This document shows positions 11,926 through 23,879 of a stretch of 64,000 bases of DNA, in pieces; within the stretch, counting starts at the first letter, position 1, and every line of letters begins with the position of its first letter. The stretch lies in assembly GCA_030407085.1 (NCBI GenBank), contig CM059585.1, positions 98,426,501 to 98,490,500 on the forward strand, in the 5' to 3' direction. The position numbers were made by a program, and so were the translations under genes. The notes below the pieces were generated by a model. It was not told the DNA's origin, did no database searches, and saw only the letters and a list, made by a program, of their open reading frames with translations. Source of the stretch: Trichopria drosophilae (Eukaryota; Arthropoda; Insecta; Hymenoptera; Diapriidae).

Positions 11926-13560
11926 GATTCAAAGTATCCCAGTTTATTTTAAATCACCCATAATTATCATTTATTTGTTTAAATCATTTACTTGTTATTC
12001 ATAATAAACTAGACACGCAACTATTATTTATTATATGTTTGTGTTGTATATACAAAGCATTTTAAATTGACTTGTTGTGATGATTATGTATTCCTAACTT
12101 CATATTGACTATTTTGTATATGGCTGTTGTATTATATATTTCTCTTTGTTTATTGTTTATTTATTTTGTGCATCTCTAATTTATTTTACCAACTATTTTG
12201 TACTTTATTTATTTCCCTTGTGTACTATATCATTTCCCTTATATATACAAACTATTTATTTTCCATACTGTATATTTCCATTGTTTGTCTATAATAATTT
12301 ATTCCTTGAAGTTACCTTCCCTTATGTTATATATTTCTCTTATGTTATAATTTTTCCTTTCTCTGAGTTATATTTTTTCTCTATCAACTTGTCAAACATA
12401 ACCTAAAGAATGAGGTTAACTTACGGATTTGCACGCGTTGGATGAACCCGTTCGTCTATGTTGTTTATTATATTATATTACGTTATGTTGTTTATTTTTC
12501 TTTATTAGCAATAATTTTTTCGATTATATTAAATTGTAAATTCGTTTAAAATGAGTTAAACATTGCAGAGGAAAAATATAACTTAAGGGAAGGAGATTCC
12601 ATCTTCCCTGTCCCAATTGTATGACATAATTAAATACATAAATATATAAAAATATTAAATACATAAAATATCGTTTAAATTTTTGAATATTACAGTATTT
12701 ACTTTCTCCACAAATAACTTTACTTTAATTATATCTTTGTCAAATATATTTAAATAAATCAATTTCTAAAAGGACTCTCAACTCACCGACAGCATAATTC
12801 TGTGTTTTGATAATACCAGCGACTTTTAAAGCAATTTCAAATAAAATAAAAAGCACTTTACAGATTTTCTGATCAGTAATAATGTTTATTATATATTAAA
12901 ATTATAATATCGCTATTTTTTAATACATGACATATTCAAACAAATTTTGTATTCACTATTCTTTTTGAATTCGTAGTAATTGGTACATTTACCCAAGGTA
13001 TTTTTTAAACTAAAACAAAAATAATATGCACCTAAAAAATAGACAATTTCGATTTTTTTTGACTCCTATATTGTATTCAAATTTTCTATCTTTCCTTTAT
13101 ACTTCCCCACATTTTTTTCAAAAATAAAATATTTTTATCACGCCTGAAATATAGCAACCGTGAGGAATGACAAAGCATAACGTAAGTTCAACAAGTGGCG
13201 ACTTGCGCAGTTGCAATAAAAATTCGTCGATGCGCGCATATGAGCCACTTACTAACTTAATTCTTCAAACGTAAACACTTTAATTTAACACAATAAATCA
13301 ACAAAAATTTGACATTGTCCAACTGTAAACTCCAGCAAATAAAAAAGAAACATAGAGTTTACTAGTTTCATTATCTAAGATGCGTAATTTCATTATTAAG
13401 AACTGGTATACGCGGAATAGTTGGAGTTCAATTTTATCGGATCGACGCCATCGAAGAAAAGGTGTCGTGGTCCTACGGGGTTGGATCTCAATCCAAACCC
13501 GGAATGAAATTTCCTAGAAACCAATCATTATCTCAGCTGACGATTTCACGCAATCTGATA
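11926..13560. other. Noncoding stretch, T-rich low-complexity core
   Basis: At 12140-12400 the plus strand is a degenerate TATTTCCCTT-like, T/C-rich low-complexity run. The remainder is AT-rich without exon signals. A short near-palindrome, ACAAGTGGCGACTTG, occurs at about 13190 upstream of the EcKinase-like promoter. Confidence 0.5.
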
Positions 13561-13572
13561 AGGTGAACTTGT

Positions 13573-13604
13573 TATAGTTTCGCTACTGGGACCCTCCCGT
13601 CAGT
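13573..13604 (+). promoter_or_regulatory. Core promoter of the EcKinase-like gene (TATA-like plus initiator)
   Basis: TATAGTTT begins at 13573 and an arthropod-type initiator TCAGT lies at 13600-13604. That puts the TATA-like box 29 bp upstream of the initiator A, the canonical spacing. A transcript starting there would have a 5' leader of about 65 nt before the ATG. This is read from sequence only. Confidence 0.5.
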
Positions 13605-13666
13605 CAAGACAGGAAGCGCTCTGAGGAAGGTCGTCAATTGTCTTTGGATTTTTCAAGTTGGCAAAA

Positions 13667-16600
13667 ATGGCACGAGATAAGAATCTGCTGCTAGGTGTCA
13701 GCGATTATTTTACCGAGGACACGTTAAAAAGTATTTTTGCTAAGAACAATAATGTCAACGAAAAGGACGTCCAGATACTATCGTGGGATTTTGGAGATGC
13801 TAGTAAAAAGGGCGATAGTTATTTGTCCACTGTTAATAGAATACACGTAACTGGAACGACTAAAGGCAAACCGGCAGAAATTAAATTGGTCGTTAAATCG
13901 TTACCGAAGAACATGGCTAGACGGAAAACCTATCGGAGCACGGAATTCTTTTATAATGAAATCATTTTTTACACTGAGGTATTATTTTAAGTTAATTTAA
14001 AGAGTTTAATTCTTCATTTAATTAAACAAATTTGTAGTAATAGAATCAATTCAATTCTAAGGATTAATCTGGAGATTAATTATTAATTTTATGAATTTAG
14101 TAATTATTTTATATTTAATTATAATCAGAATATGAATTAAAACAGTAAAGACTTAACTAAAACACTAAAACACGAAATATATTTAATTTTTATAAACATT
14201 TGTATGCATATTTCTTAAAAAAATATGTTCCTTGAGTTTTTTTAAAATGTTATTAAACTAAACGTGAATGTATGAAATTTCATAATATTTTAACTTTTTA
14301 ATTTATTACTGATAAATATTTCAGATATTCTTCAGTTTTTTAAGAAAAATCAATTCTCTAAAATCAGAATTTTTAACAATTATTTTAGTTTAATTTAATT
14401 AAAGCGTTTAATTAATAACATTGTTTGTTACTGACATTTTTTTTTAGTATAAATAGTTGAAATTTTTAAATACTTAATATACTTTATTCAATGATACTTT
14501 ACTTTCTGCAGAAAATAATTCAATATTTCCTCTGACAAAATGATTTTTTAAAATAATTATGACAACTAAATATAAAAAATAATTTTTTTTTTTAAATTAA
14601 ATGAACTTTTAAAGAAATTTATTCACTGTTAAACAGTTTAAATATTTTTTAAGACATAATAACTAAAATATGTTTCAGAAAAAATACTTTTTAAATTATT
14701 TTTTATAATTCTTTTAAAAAATCATTTTTTCAGAGGAAATATTGAATTATTTTCTGCAGAAAGTAAAGTATCACTGATTGAAATGTATTAATTATTTAAA
14801 AATTTCAACTATTCATACTAAAAAAAATTTTACTAACAAATGTTATTAAATAAATCAATTGGGACCTTTTCTAATTTTCTTTTTCTGAAAAAAAAAAATA
14901 ATCACTTCTTTATTTAGTCGTACTATAATTACTTCAACGAACCGGACTTGAAATGATTAATTTGATCCTTATTTTTCGGATATAAAAAAACTTTGTTTCA
15001 ATTACCAAAAGTAACTTTACTGTAAAATATCTCTAAAAATTTTGTTTATTCTTATTACAGAAATAAAATTACCTACATTATTTATTCCTAAATATTTACT
15101 TTATAAAATACTTAAATACTTTTTCTTAATTAAATTGATAAATTTTTGTATAAATTTGCTTCCTTATTAATTTCAATTACAAAAATTCTGATTTATGAGT
15201 TAAAGAAATATTTCAGTAACATTTCTTTTTTCATTTGGGAAAAAACTTGACTAAATTTAAAAATTGCTGTTTAAATGAACTATTATAGCAGTTAATTATG
15301 GCTTAAATAAAGTACATGGTTACTTTATTATTTTAACGATCGATTTCAAAGATAAAATATTCTTGATAAATAAATTATTTTTATTATATTTATTTATTAG
15401 AAATTGTTATTATCCTAATAAAAAAAATAGGAGGATTTATCTTTTAATAGTAGACATTCTCAACAATTATTCATCGAAAACAATGTCAAAAAATTAAAAT
15501 ACACAATTATAACTCATAAAAACTTCTACTTCAATTACAACAACAATAGAATGATAAAAAATCATAATTTACCCAGGTTCTACCAAAATTCAACGACTTT
15601 TTGGCATCGAAAGGTCAAAGTTCATTGCTATGTGTTCCACGATGCATGGCTTCCTACCTCGACGGAGAAAACGATTTCATAGCATTAGAGGATGTTAGTA
15701 TACACGGGTTCGGGCCTTTAGTTCGTCAAAATTGTCTAAGTTTCGAACATCTGCAAAGAATGTTGGAAACAATGGCAAGATTCCATGCGACATCTTTCGC
15801 CCACAGAGATCAGAGACGCGCAGAATTTGAGAACATGAGTTCAAAATTACAAGAAACGTATTACAGGGAAGATTTGTGGGAGAGCTGGTACAAAGAATTT
15901 GCTACGGTAATTCATATAATTTTATATAGAACTATTTTTAAGATTTTACTTGACGGCAAAATTCCTACTCTGAACTATTAAATTTAAAAATATTTATTAT
16001 AACTTAAATTGTGAGGTTAAAAAATAATACAAACATTTTCTTGTACCAACTGATTTTTTTTTTCAGAACACTTTGAACAGAATTGCAAAAGACGCATTAG
16101 CGAAGGAATATCCTGGTAGTAAAGGAGAAAAGAAGTTTAATTCGTACAAACAAGTAGATTTTTTCAATATGAGCACAGACTTTTGCAATCGAACTTCTGC
16201 TCCCACTTCTGTTATTAATCAAGGGGATTCGTGGCCACCAAACTTTTTGGCACGTGAATCGTCTGGTAAATTGGAGATTCTGATCCTCGACTTTCAATTA
16301 GCGAGATGCTGTAGTCCTGTATTAGACATGTCGTTTTTGATTTACGCGTGCTCGGATAAAGATTTATTGGATAAACATTTTGATGATTTCTTAAAAATTT
16401 ACTACGATGAATTGGCAAGGACAATAACTCTGCTCGGATCAAATCCTAACAAAATTTATCCGTGGGATACTTATATGAAAGAAGTAAAAGAACAATTTGG
16501 TCATGGGTTAATATTTTCGTTGGAAGCTATTCCATTTGCCATGCTTTCGGAGGATGAATCTTTCGATCTGGATGAGCTTGTAAAGGATGAGAAAATGAAC

Positions 16601-16699
16601 ATAGCGGATATATGGACAGTGCCGAATATAAAAACATCGGAAGGAAGGAAGCGACTTGCAAATGTAATTTTACACGCTGTAGATAGAGGTTTCTTATAG
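13667..16699 (+). CDS. CHK/ecdysteroid-kinase-like protein (EcKinase family), 3 exons, 424 aa
   Basis: Exons are 13667-13978, 15577-15906 and 16067-16699; all junctions are GT-AG and phase 0. The start is the ATG at 13667 in a good context (GCAAAAATGG); an upstream in-frame TTG is not needed. The length matches the family (about 400-430 aa). Exon 1 carries the glycine-rich nucleotide loop (WDFGDASKKGDSYLS). The catalytic loop reads NQGDSWPPNF, with Gln266 where the family usually has His (HGD), then Asp268 and Asn273. The metal-binding motif is DFQ (289-291), followed by the typical LARCCSPVLDMSFLIYAC. The family phosphorylates small hydroxylated molecules, including ecdysteroids, in insect cytosol; the substrate here is unknown. 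The gene lies antisense to GTF2H2, 298 bp from its exon 4, and seems to sit in a GTF2H2 intron. The family call is secure; activity is uncertain because of Gln266. Confidence 0.88.
13979..15576 (+). other. Intron 1 of the EcKinase-like gene
   Basis: This 1.6-kb, very AT-rich intron holds no recognisable gene. Its middle is occupied by the palindromic repeat described separately (14411-14852). Confidence 0.8.
14411..14852. repeat. Palindromic (foldback) element in EcKinase-like intron 1
   Basis: The left arm starts ATTAATAACATTGTTTGTTA and the right arm ends TAACAAATGTTATTAAATAA. The arms stay alignable for about 150 bp on each side, including TACTTTACTTTCTGCAGAAA on the left and its complement on the right. 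The structure suggests a MITE or foldback repeat. No clear target duplication was identified. Confidence 0.7.
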
Positions 16700-16976
16700 A
16701 ATAACTCTGAGATAGTTTATAACTGTACAATACAACGATGTGAAGAATGTTAAGAATATGACGAATTCTCACCTAAGAATCATGTTACATTGTATTTATT
16801 TTAAGAATTATCAAATGTTTTATCGTCGATTTGCAATATGACTTAAAAAAATTAATGTACGTTAGTGAAGGTCTTACAAGTATTATCAAAGCATTATTGT
16901 CAATTGTTTTTATGTAATTTATGACTTACCTTGAGAATTTTATAAACATTAAATTTGTAAGAAAATATTGTATTAT

Positions 16977-16982
16977 AATAAA
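16977..16982 (+). terminator. Possible poly(A) signal of the EcKinase-like gene
   Basis: AATAAA lies 278 bp after the stop codon, only 15 bp before the antisense GTF2H2 exon 4. It is the first canonical signal I see downstream; an alternative weaker signal could be used earlier. Confidence 0.3.
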
Positions 16983-16997
16983 TTTCTTTGAACTAAC

Positions 16998-19900
16998 CTG
17001 AATCGTTTCACCGATGTCACCTGGATCGCATGTGGTCAACGCACCCATTATAATAAGAACTTCTTTACTAGAGTGAGACGGCAACAGCTTCAAAGATTTC
17101 AAAGCAAGTTCGAGAGAATTCTGCAACGATGGCTCACCTGTTAAGGTTGACTTTTGCAAAGTTTCTAACTCCTAAAATTACATATTAACATTCAATAGGT
17201 CTGATAGAAAAAGAATAATTATTTAATTAATTGTTACCTTTATGTGTTTCTTAGGATTTCCAGTCAGTTCCGTTATCTTTTCAGCTCTTTTATTTTTTGT
17301 TACTATCACACCCATTTGACTAATTGGATTTTGATAGAAAAATTCTTCTATAAAATCTTCTAAAAGCTAAATACAAAATGGATCGTTAATAATTTGTAAA
17401 ACTTTCGTCGCTAATAAAGACATTTATTGTTTACCTTAATTGTACAAAGAAGACGCGTTGGTTTTAAATCCTGATTACTCATAGATTCTGAACAATCGAG
17501 TATGAGATAGAGATGTCTCATCATTCCCAATCTGCCGCCATCTTTTCTTTCCAGCATTCGTTTTCTTTTTGCTTTGTGTATGATGTCTGCGACAGATGCT
17601 TCCAGCATTCCATGATCGTCTTCTTTGATGGCTTCCCTGTATTAATTGAGATTAATTTAGAAAACAATATGATTACCGACTATTAAATTAAATTGTTGAT
17701 ATTGAAAGATTTCGGTTATTGGGTAAATGATTTATATATTTATTATAACATGTAGGATGGTAATTGATTGACATTATGTACCTAATATTTATTATATATA
17801 CAAAATTATTCAATTCTACAGGCACAGCAAGTTACGAAATACATTGACGAACTAATATTAATGATCTACAACATTTGATATAAAATTCTGATAGGAAATT
17901 AGCTTTGCTGATTCGTTTTAATAAGATAATCTTTTAGTCATCTCTAAAGATCTGTTATTCTTCGTACACTTGATTAAATATTTACCTAGCAGAATTAATG
18001 ATGCGCACACGCAATGTGTTCGGGATCGGAATGTTTGTTTTAAGTATTTTATAAAAATATGACAAATTTGAAATATTTCATATGATGCAAATTCAAGATG
18101 CGAATAAAGCATGATGATTCCATTTCTATGCACGAATTGGTCATGACAATTCAATTTCTTAGATTACAATTGTTAATAAATTGAATAATCTAAAAGTTCT
18201 CCATCAAAATGAAGTTTGTTCATTTTGTTTTACTTTAAAAACAGTATTATTTACCTTAGACTCATTTTCAAACCACAAAAACAAACGCAAATAGTTTTAT
18301 TGCAAATTTTATGTATCGCGGCTTTTTCATGGTCTGTACTATGTTTAATCAGTTAGATTTCTTGGCCCATTACTCTTTATACTTTTTATTAATGAAATTG
18401 GAACTTTATTTAAATTTTCTAAGTGTTTACTTTACTGACGACATGAAGATTTTTCAAAAATTAAATTTCTAAATGATGCAGCAATGATTCAAGTGGATCT
18501 TGACGTCTTTAAAACGTGCATGGTGTGCCTGAATTAAATTTAAATGAAATATTCAGCAAGTGTAAATGTTTTTCCAAATTCCAAATCCATATGTTTTTAG
18601 CTTTATTCTAAAACAAATATATTAAAAATTGGTGGAGGGCTTTTTATGAAATTGTGGATAGTTTACGCAGCATGGAAAATATAGGATTAATGAAATATGT
18701 AAGAGTTTCAATGACTTAAAAAATGTTGTGTCTGCAAGTTTCCGGAAAGATCTTGAAAAAAATGACAAAAATTTTATTTGAGTTTCTCTCGTAGAGTAAG
18801 AGATTATACTAAAGAGTATTAAAATTCCTTACGTACCAAGGATTTACTTTGATATTTTCGTTTTTGTTATACATATATAGACTATATTTACATGTTATCC
18901 TTTAATTTTTTTTTTGTTTATTTCCCAAGTTATTACAACCTGCCAACAATAGAGGCAATAAGTAATATTTACAACAATTTTGTTAGGACACGCAAGGTAG
19001 CCATCCATTGATGAGCCCTTATAACAATAATTCCATAATTTTTTTCATTTTTATTTTATTTTAATGAACCTGAAACTAGCCCAAACTTTCCAGCCCAATC
19101 TTTTATAATTTATCCTTTGTTATATTTCTATTACATCTGTATTTTAAGTATTTTTTCATAAATTTAGTGTTGTATATGGCTGTAACTGTTAAGGCACACT
19201 GAGGTATTCATACGCTATTCGTCTTTGGTGCGAGAGAACTGTGGGATGGAAAGTATGGGCTAGTTTCAGTCACATTTTATTTTATTTCATTTTATAAACA
19301 GGTATTTGCTCATAATTTCCATGATATAACAATAAAAGTATTTATAACATATGTAACTGCATAATTATAATTTAAAATAGTATTTCACAACATACAATTA
19401 AAGAACATAAAAAGATAAAAATAATTTATGGTAAATAACAAGAATTACAGCATACTGGTATTCTAGTTCTCGTAGCTCTCTCAAATTGAGTTTCCCCTGT
19501 CGATTTAGTTCTTTAAATAGGTGACAAATCCTATATATGGTGCATTTGAGATATAATTCCTTGTAGGAACCGATAGTTGAAAAATATTAGTCACCCGTAG
19601 AGTTAAATTTAGACGGTTGTAGATTTGTGGGCAGTCTATTTCTCCAGAGTTTAAATAAAAAGTTTAGGTCATTTGCTTTTCTTATTGAAGCCAAGGTTGG
19701 TATCTTAAATTTTTGGCCAATTGGTTGGTAGTTGTGTCCATTGGTCTGTTAGTCTTGAATGTGAGGTACCTTAGGATTTTTTCAAATGCATACGAATGAA
19801 GCTCGTAGTCAGGTGACCATAATATGGAGCCATGCAGTAGTATGGGTTTGACTATTCGCCATGTTAAGTTCTGCTATGTGCGACCCCACCGGCGACAAAA

Positions 19901-22900
19901 TTAACTACTCAGATGGGGGTATGTGACACTAATCATATGGGAAAACGGGCTTATTTTGCGAATAGCTTTACAAACAGACATTTTTCGGTTGATATTACTG
20001 TTTCATCGTACGGCATTTCAAAGACTAAAAGTAATTTGGAAATATCAGTTTGCTGAAAAAGACATTTGGAAAAGCTATTCGCAAAATAAGCCTGTTTCCC
20101 CATGTAAATAGTGTCACATATCCCCATCTCAGTAGTTTATTTTTTCGCCGGTGAAGCCGCGCGTAGCAGACTTAACAGGGCGAATAGTATTGTATAACTG
20201 AATGATAGAATTCGTTGATTCGAAGTCTTTAGAGTAATTAGTAAAAAAAATAAAAAGAATTGATTTATCTTGGGAATTTTACATTCGCAATCTTCTTGAT
20301 AAGTAGTTTACTACGAATGAATGTTTGTTTAGTTTAATACAATAAATCTGTTGGAATCTTCTTTTTTAATCTTCTAGTCCTGCATGTAGGAGTCATAAGA
20401 TTTTTAACAAAAAGATTTGGGAGATTTTTTACTCTTTCGCTGTATCTTGGGCTGTATTTTTTAATTTATTCTTTAATGGTTGGTATCTGTAGGTCCTGGT
20501 GGATATCATCATTTCTTATAAACCATGGAACGTTGGCTATCATCCTAAGCACTATTGACTGAAATTGCTGCAGTATTTCTATGTTTGAGTTAGCTGCTGT
20601 GCCCCATAATTGTATGCTGTAAATCCAAATAGGTTTTGCCCATTTTGAGGTCGTTAGAATGATGTAGGGTATAAAAGTAAAATTTTTTCTTAAAATTGAA
20701 GTATTTTGTTGACCTTTGTTCAGAGTTTCAATAGAATCCCAATATTCTAATAGCTCGAAAAAAATTGATAAGTATAAATAATTCCCAATTTTTTGGAATT
20801 TTTTTAAAAATTCGCCGCCATATTGGAATTCCTGATGGCTGAAACTCAATTTTGACCTCGGAATTTTGAAGAGCGACCTCGAAAACAGTAGGATACGCAC
20901 CTCTCAATTGTTTTCAACTTTGATTTTGATACGAAATACTTGATTGAAAATGAAGTATAAAAATTATCATTTCAGGCGTTATTGGGTTAATATAATAAGT
21001 ATCCCTCTTGCGCTAATAATTTAAACTATTGTAAAAATGCGTTTCGCACCAGAATGCCGTAATGTGCTCATCAGCAGGGTTTACGGCATCCTTACCCTGG
21101 ACGCAATATTGATTGTATAATGTGAAAACTCGAAAATGAGAATAAAATTAATAAATCAAGTCTCGTACTATAATAAAGCACGGGATTATGCTTTACAGTA
21201 ACGAGAAAATGAAAAAAGGAAACGAACTAAGCTTATAGATTAGTTTAGTACGTTATGTGTTACCATGACTAAATAATATTATTTTATTTTATTTATTTAT
21301 TTATTATAAAACGAACGGGCAAAATTGCCCTTAGAAGAAATTACATAGCATGTGGAGGATCACTTCACCATATAACATATAAATAAACAAATTACAATTA
21401 ATTAACATATTTCAGAAATAATTCGCGACATTTAGTATAAAATAAAGAGAAGTTATTAGTGTCGATAGCATAATGAGAAATTCCGTTCCATTGTCTAATC
21501 AGTCTAGGAATCAGCGAGTTGAAATAAAAATTTGATTTCGAGGTTTTTTCTAAAAGAGGTCTATAAAATCAATGTGCATAAAATGCACCATGAAATACAA
21601 AGGAATTTTTCAATTCTGTAATGGAAAATCTATCGTGCAGTATATTTCTAATGAGCAAAATATCATTGAGTTGATTTTATGGTGTATATATTAAATAGCA
21701 CCGAGTGGGACAGATAACTATGCGAGTAAAATGACATTGGATTATTAGTTTTAAATGACAAATATCTGATAAATTTCCGTTGTGTTCGTTCCAGTAAGTT
21801 GATGTTACAGAGAGTAGATGGAGTCCAGATAGAGGATGCATAAGTTAATTGTGATAAAACAAGAGACTTATAGAGTGTAATAATTGCTTTAGTGTCTTTG
21901 AATGACTTAGTGGAACGAATTAGAAATCCTAGTGTACTGTAAGACTTATTAGCAACATATTTGACATGTTCGTTAAAGGACAGACGTGGGTCAAACAATA
22001 CCCCCAGATCTTTTATAATAAATGTTTGTTCTAAATCTGAATTAAGCAATGAATACTGGAAGTTTAAACAGCATTCGTGTTTAGAAAAACGCATAATTTT
22101 AGTTTTATAAGGATTAATTAATAAATTGTAAATGTATATATTTGATTGTAAATAAAATGTAACATTTGAAGTGTTTAATTCTTGACCGCTTGTATTTAAC
22201 ATAATGTGCATATACTTGGTGTGATGGTCCATATATTAAATGTAGAAAAAGTAAGTCTTTGTATGCATTTTCTTCGTAAAGTCAACGATAACGTCATAAA
22301 TGGCGAATGAACGTGAAAATAATGAACTTGGTGTGTCCTGTATATCCCAGCATGCTTTAATGGACCATTATTATATTTGCATTCGCATGGATTCATAATT
22401 TACAACACTAATAAACCAATATTAAATTTGCATTCGCACGGATTCATAATTTGTACCACTAATAAATCAATATTATATTTGCATTTGCATGGATTCAAAA
22501 TTAATATTAAATTGTATTTTTTACTCATCTAAGTGTTTACTTGTCCTCTATCATTATTATACCCTGTTTAGCGCTTTTAATTGTTCTTATCCTAAGTAAT
22601 TTCATGCGTTATTGTCTTGCTTTTTAAAAAATGTATACTGTTAGTTTTAGTAAGTACTGCGTTCTGCTTATTCTGCTTATTTTATATAATCTGTACTATT
22701 TTGTGTTATTAATCTTAATTTATCTTTACTCTTAAAACTAAGTACTGATTTTTTATTTATTTGTGTGTTGGTCAGTCTGCAAAACAGCGTTAGCTGTGGC
22801 TCGCCCTTTGGCTCGTTGGTGGCCTATTTTGTACCCCTCGTTCACCAATAAAGACATTATTATTATTATTATTATTATTTGTCAGGGACAGAAAATGGAT

Positions 22901-23274
22901 TCAAAATTTATGAAATGAATGCATTTGAATCTTTTCTGAATACATTTTCGATTACTGGGATAGATGAATTTCTTGAATTAATTTAATTGCTGTCAGATAT
23001 GACAAGTATGTTATTAATATATAAACATCTTTATACTCTATTTTTTCCTAGTTATATTCTTCTAACTATTTTTATACTTTTACATCAGTTACCTTAGTCT
23101 ATTGTTTTTTTTATTACATATTCATTAATACTTCAAGTGTTTTAGTAATTGAAATAAAACTTAACGTCTTACAAATATTACGTTGCATCACAATAAAAAT
23201 ATTTCAACTTACCATGTCTTTTCGTATCCAGTTTCCCATCGATATTCCTTATTGTCATCCTCATCATCAGCCAT
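16998..23274 (-). CDS. GTF2H2: GTF2H2 / Ssl1 (TFIIH p44 subunit), N-terminal half, 4 exons
   Basis: Coding exons on the minus strand are 23213-23274, 17435-17636, 17238-17366 and 16998-17171, giving 189 phase-consistent codons. The protein starts [19 protein letters not shown]. It contains the Ssl1-type von Willebrand A domain, with strand [20 protein letters not shown] and the metal-site pattern Asp68-x-Ser70-x-Ser72, then [34 protein letters not shown] and [20 protein letters not shown]. p44 is a core TFIIH subunit that binds and stimulates the XPD helicase in transcription initiation and nucleotide-excision repair. The family has about 395 aa, with a C-terminal zinc-binding/RING part. That half is not recognised downstream on this strand; it should lie beyond the EcKinase-like gene, possibly past the left edge. 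Intron 1 is 5.6 kb and full of LINE fragments. Confidence 0.85.
17637..18330. other. GTF2H2 intron 1, 3' part
   Basis: This intronic sequence lies between exon 2 and the first LINE fragment. It is AT-rich and has no identified element. Confidence 0.5.
18340..18870 (+). mobile_element. Decayed LINE reverse-transcriptase fragment
   Basis: The plus strand reads [20 protein letters not shown] then [12 protein letters not shown]. This is the conserved non-LTR palm region with YTDD in place of YADD. Frameshifts and stops follow. It lies antisense within GTF2H2 intron 1. Confidence 0.7.
19440..20660 (-). mobile_element. Jockey/CR1-like LINE C-terminal fragment, interrupted by a MITE
   Basis: On the minus strand, 20660-20460 encodes [20 protein letters not shown] and [17 protein letters not shown]. 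Below the insertion, 19860-19640 encodes [20 protein letters not shown] and [14 protein letters not shown]. These are typical C-terminal LINE ORF2 segments and could come from two related insertions. The frame is interrupted by the element at 19868-20171. Confidence 0.7.
19868..20171. mobile_element. TTAA-flanked MITE inserted in a LINE
   Basis: The element is 304 bp, flanked by TTAA at 19864-19867 and 20172-20175. Its ends are inverted repeats of about 60 bp (GTTCTGCTATGTGCG... against ...CGCGCGTAGCAGAC), including TATGTGACAC/GTGTCACATA. Removing it with one TTAA leaves a continuous LINE frame ([16 protein letters not shown] on the minus strand). Confidence 0.8.
21285..22240 (-). mobile_element. 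LINE ORF2 C-terminal fragment with A-rich tail
   Basis: A 189-codon minus-strand frame contains [34 protein letters not shown] and [16 protein letters not shown] followed by [15 protein letters not shown]. These are hallmarks of the post-RT part of Jockey/CR1-type LINEs. The 3' end is a TAAATAAATAAATAAA tail complement near 21290, next to GGGCAAAATTGCCC. Confidence 0.8.
22371..22500 (+). repeat. 51-bp tandem repeat, about 2.6 copies
   Basis: ATATTTGCATTCGCATGGAT recurs at exact 51-bp spacing (TTTGC near 22376, 22427 and 22478), with the unit continuing through TCATAATTTACAACACTAAT. Confidence 0.75.
22510..22885 (+). mobile_element. LINE 3' UTR with (ATT)n tail
   Basis: GCTCGTTGGTGGCCTATTTT then CACCAATAAAGACATTATT run into an (ATT)n microsatellite. 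This is the usual 3' end of Jockey/I-type LINEs. No open frame remains. Confidence 0.6.
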
Positions 23275-23659
23275 CGTTCCAACTGTTAATTTTAAAAGTA
23301 ACAAACCACAAAATTTATAGGTTAATACACAAAATTGAAAAGTGACATTAAACTTAAAAACTGTTTATTCAAGATGCACATAAGTGAATCTAATAAAATA
23401 AAAAGGGCTTCTCACTCTCGGTATTATTGGTTTTTGCTTTTCGGAGCGTAATTCCGTTAACAATAACAAGAAACAATTATCTTGTTCACTTTACAAAAAC
23501 AAACAAATCTCGAAGAACAACAAGCGAAGAGCCACTGGAGCTGGAGCCACGTTGTTCGAACAACCGAACACCGGTCGGCGACCCGACCTAACTTTACCCT
23601 AATCCGAACTTATATCGTAAATTTATTACGACTTTACGACTAAAGCTTAACCCTATCAT

Positions 23660-23790
23660 GTATGTTCAAAATGGCGGATCTAATATGGCCGATTAATATT
23701 CTGAGAAACGGTAATTTGGTCTTATATTGGATCCGTTATTGTGAATTTTGTAAATCTAACACCGGATTCGCAAGAATTTAAGAAAAAACT
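23660..23790. repeat. Degenerate copy of the ATGGCGGATC repeat near the promoter
   Basis: AAAATGGCGGATCTAATATG followed by GGCCGATTAATATTCTGAG, then TTGGATCCGTTATTGTGAAT, resemble the repeat units inside the foldback elements, but without clear ends. It lies between the divergent promoters and GTF2H2 exon 1. Confidence 0.4.
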
Positions 23791-23879
23791 CATCATTGAA
23801 GTGAATTTGCGAACGCACACGCACGCGACGCATTAAATTCCCCATCTAGTTATCTAATTAATCAAACTCTTTTTATTCC

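Noticed and set aside
16926..16997. Extension of GTF2H2 exon 4 to a second donor (CTCAAG|GTAAGT) at 16929
   Set aside because: The added residues do not resemble the next Ssl1 segment, while the donor right after GETIQ (CAG|GTTAGT) matches the expected domain boundary.
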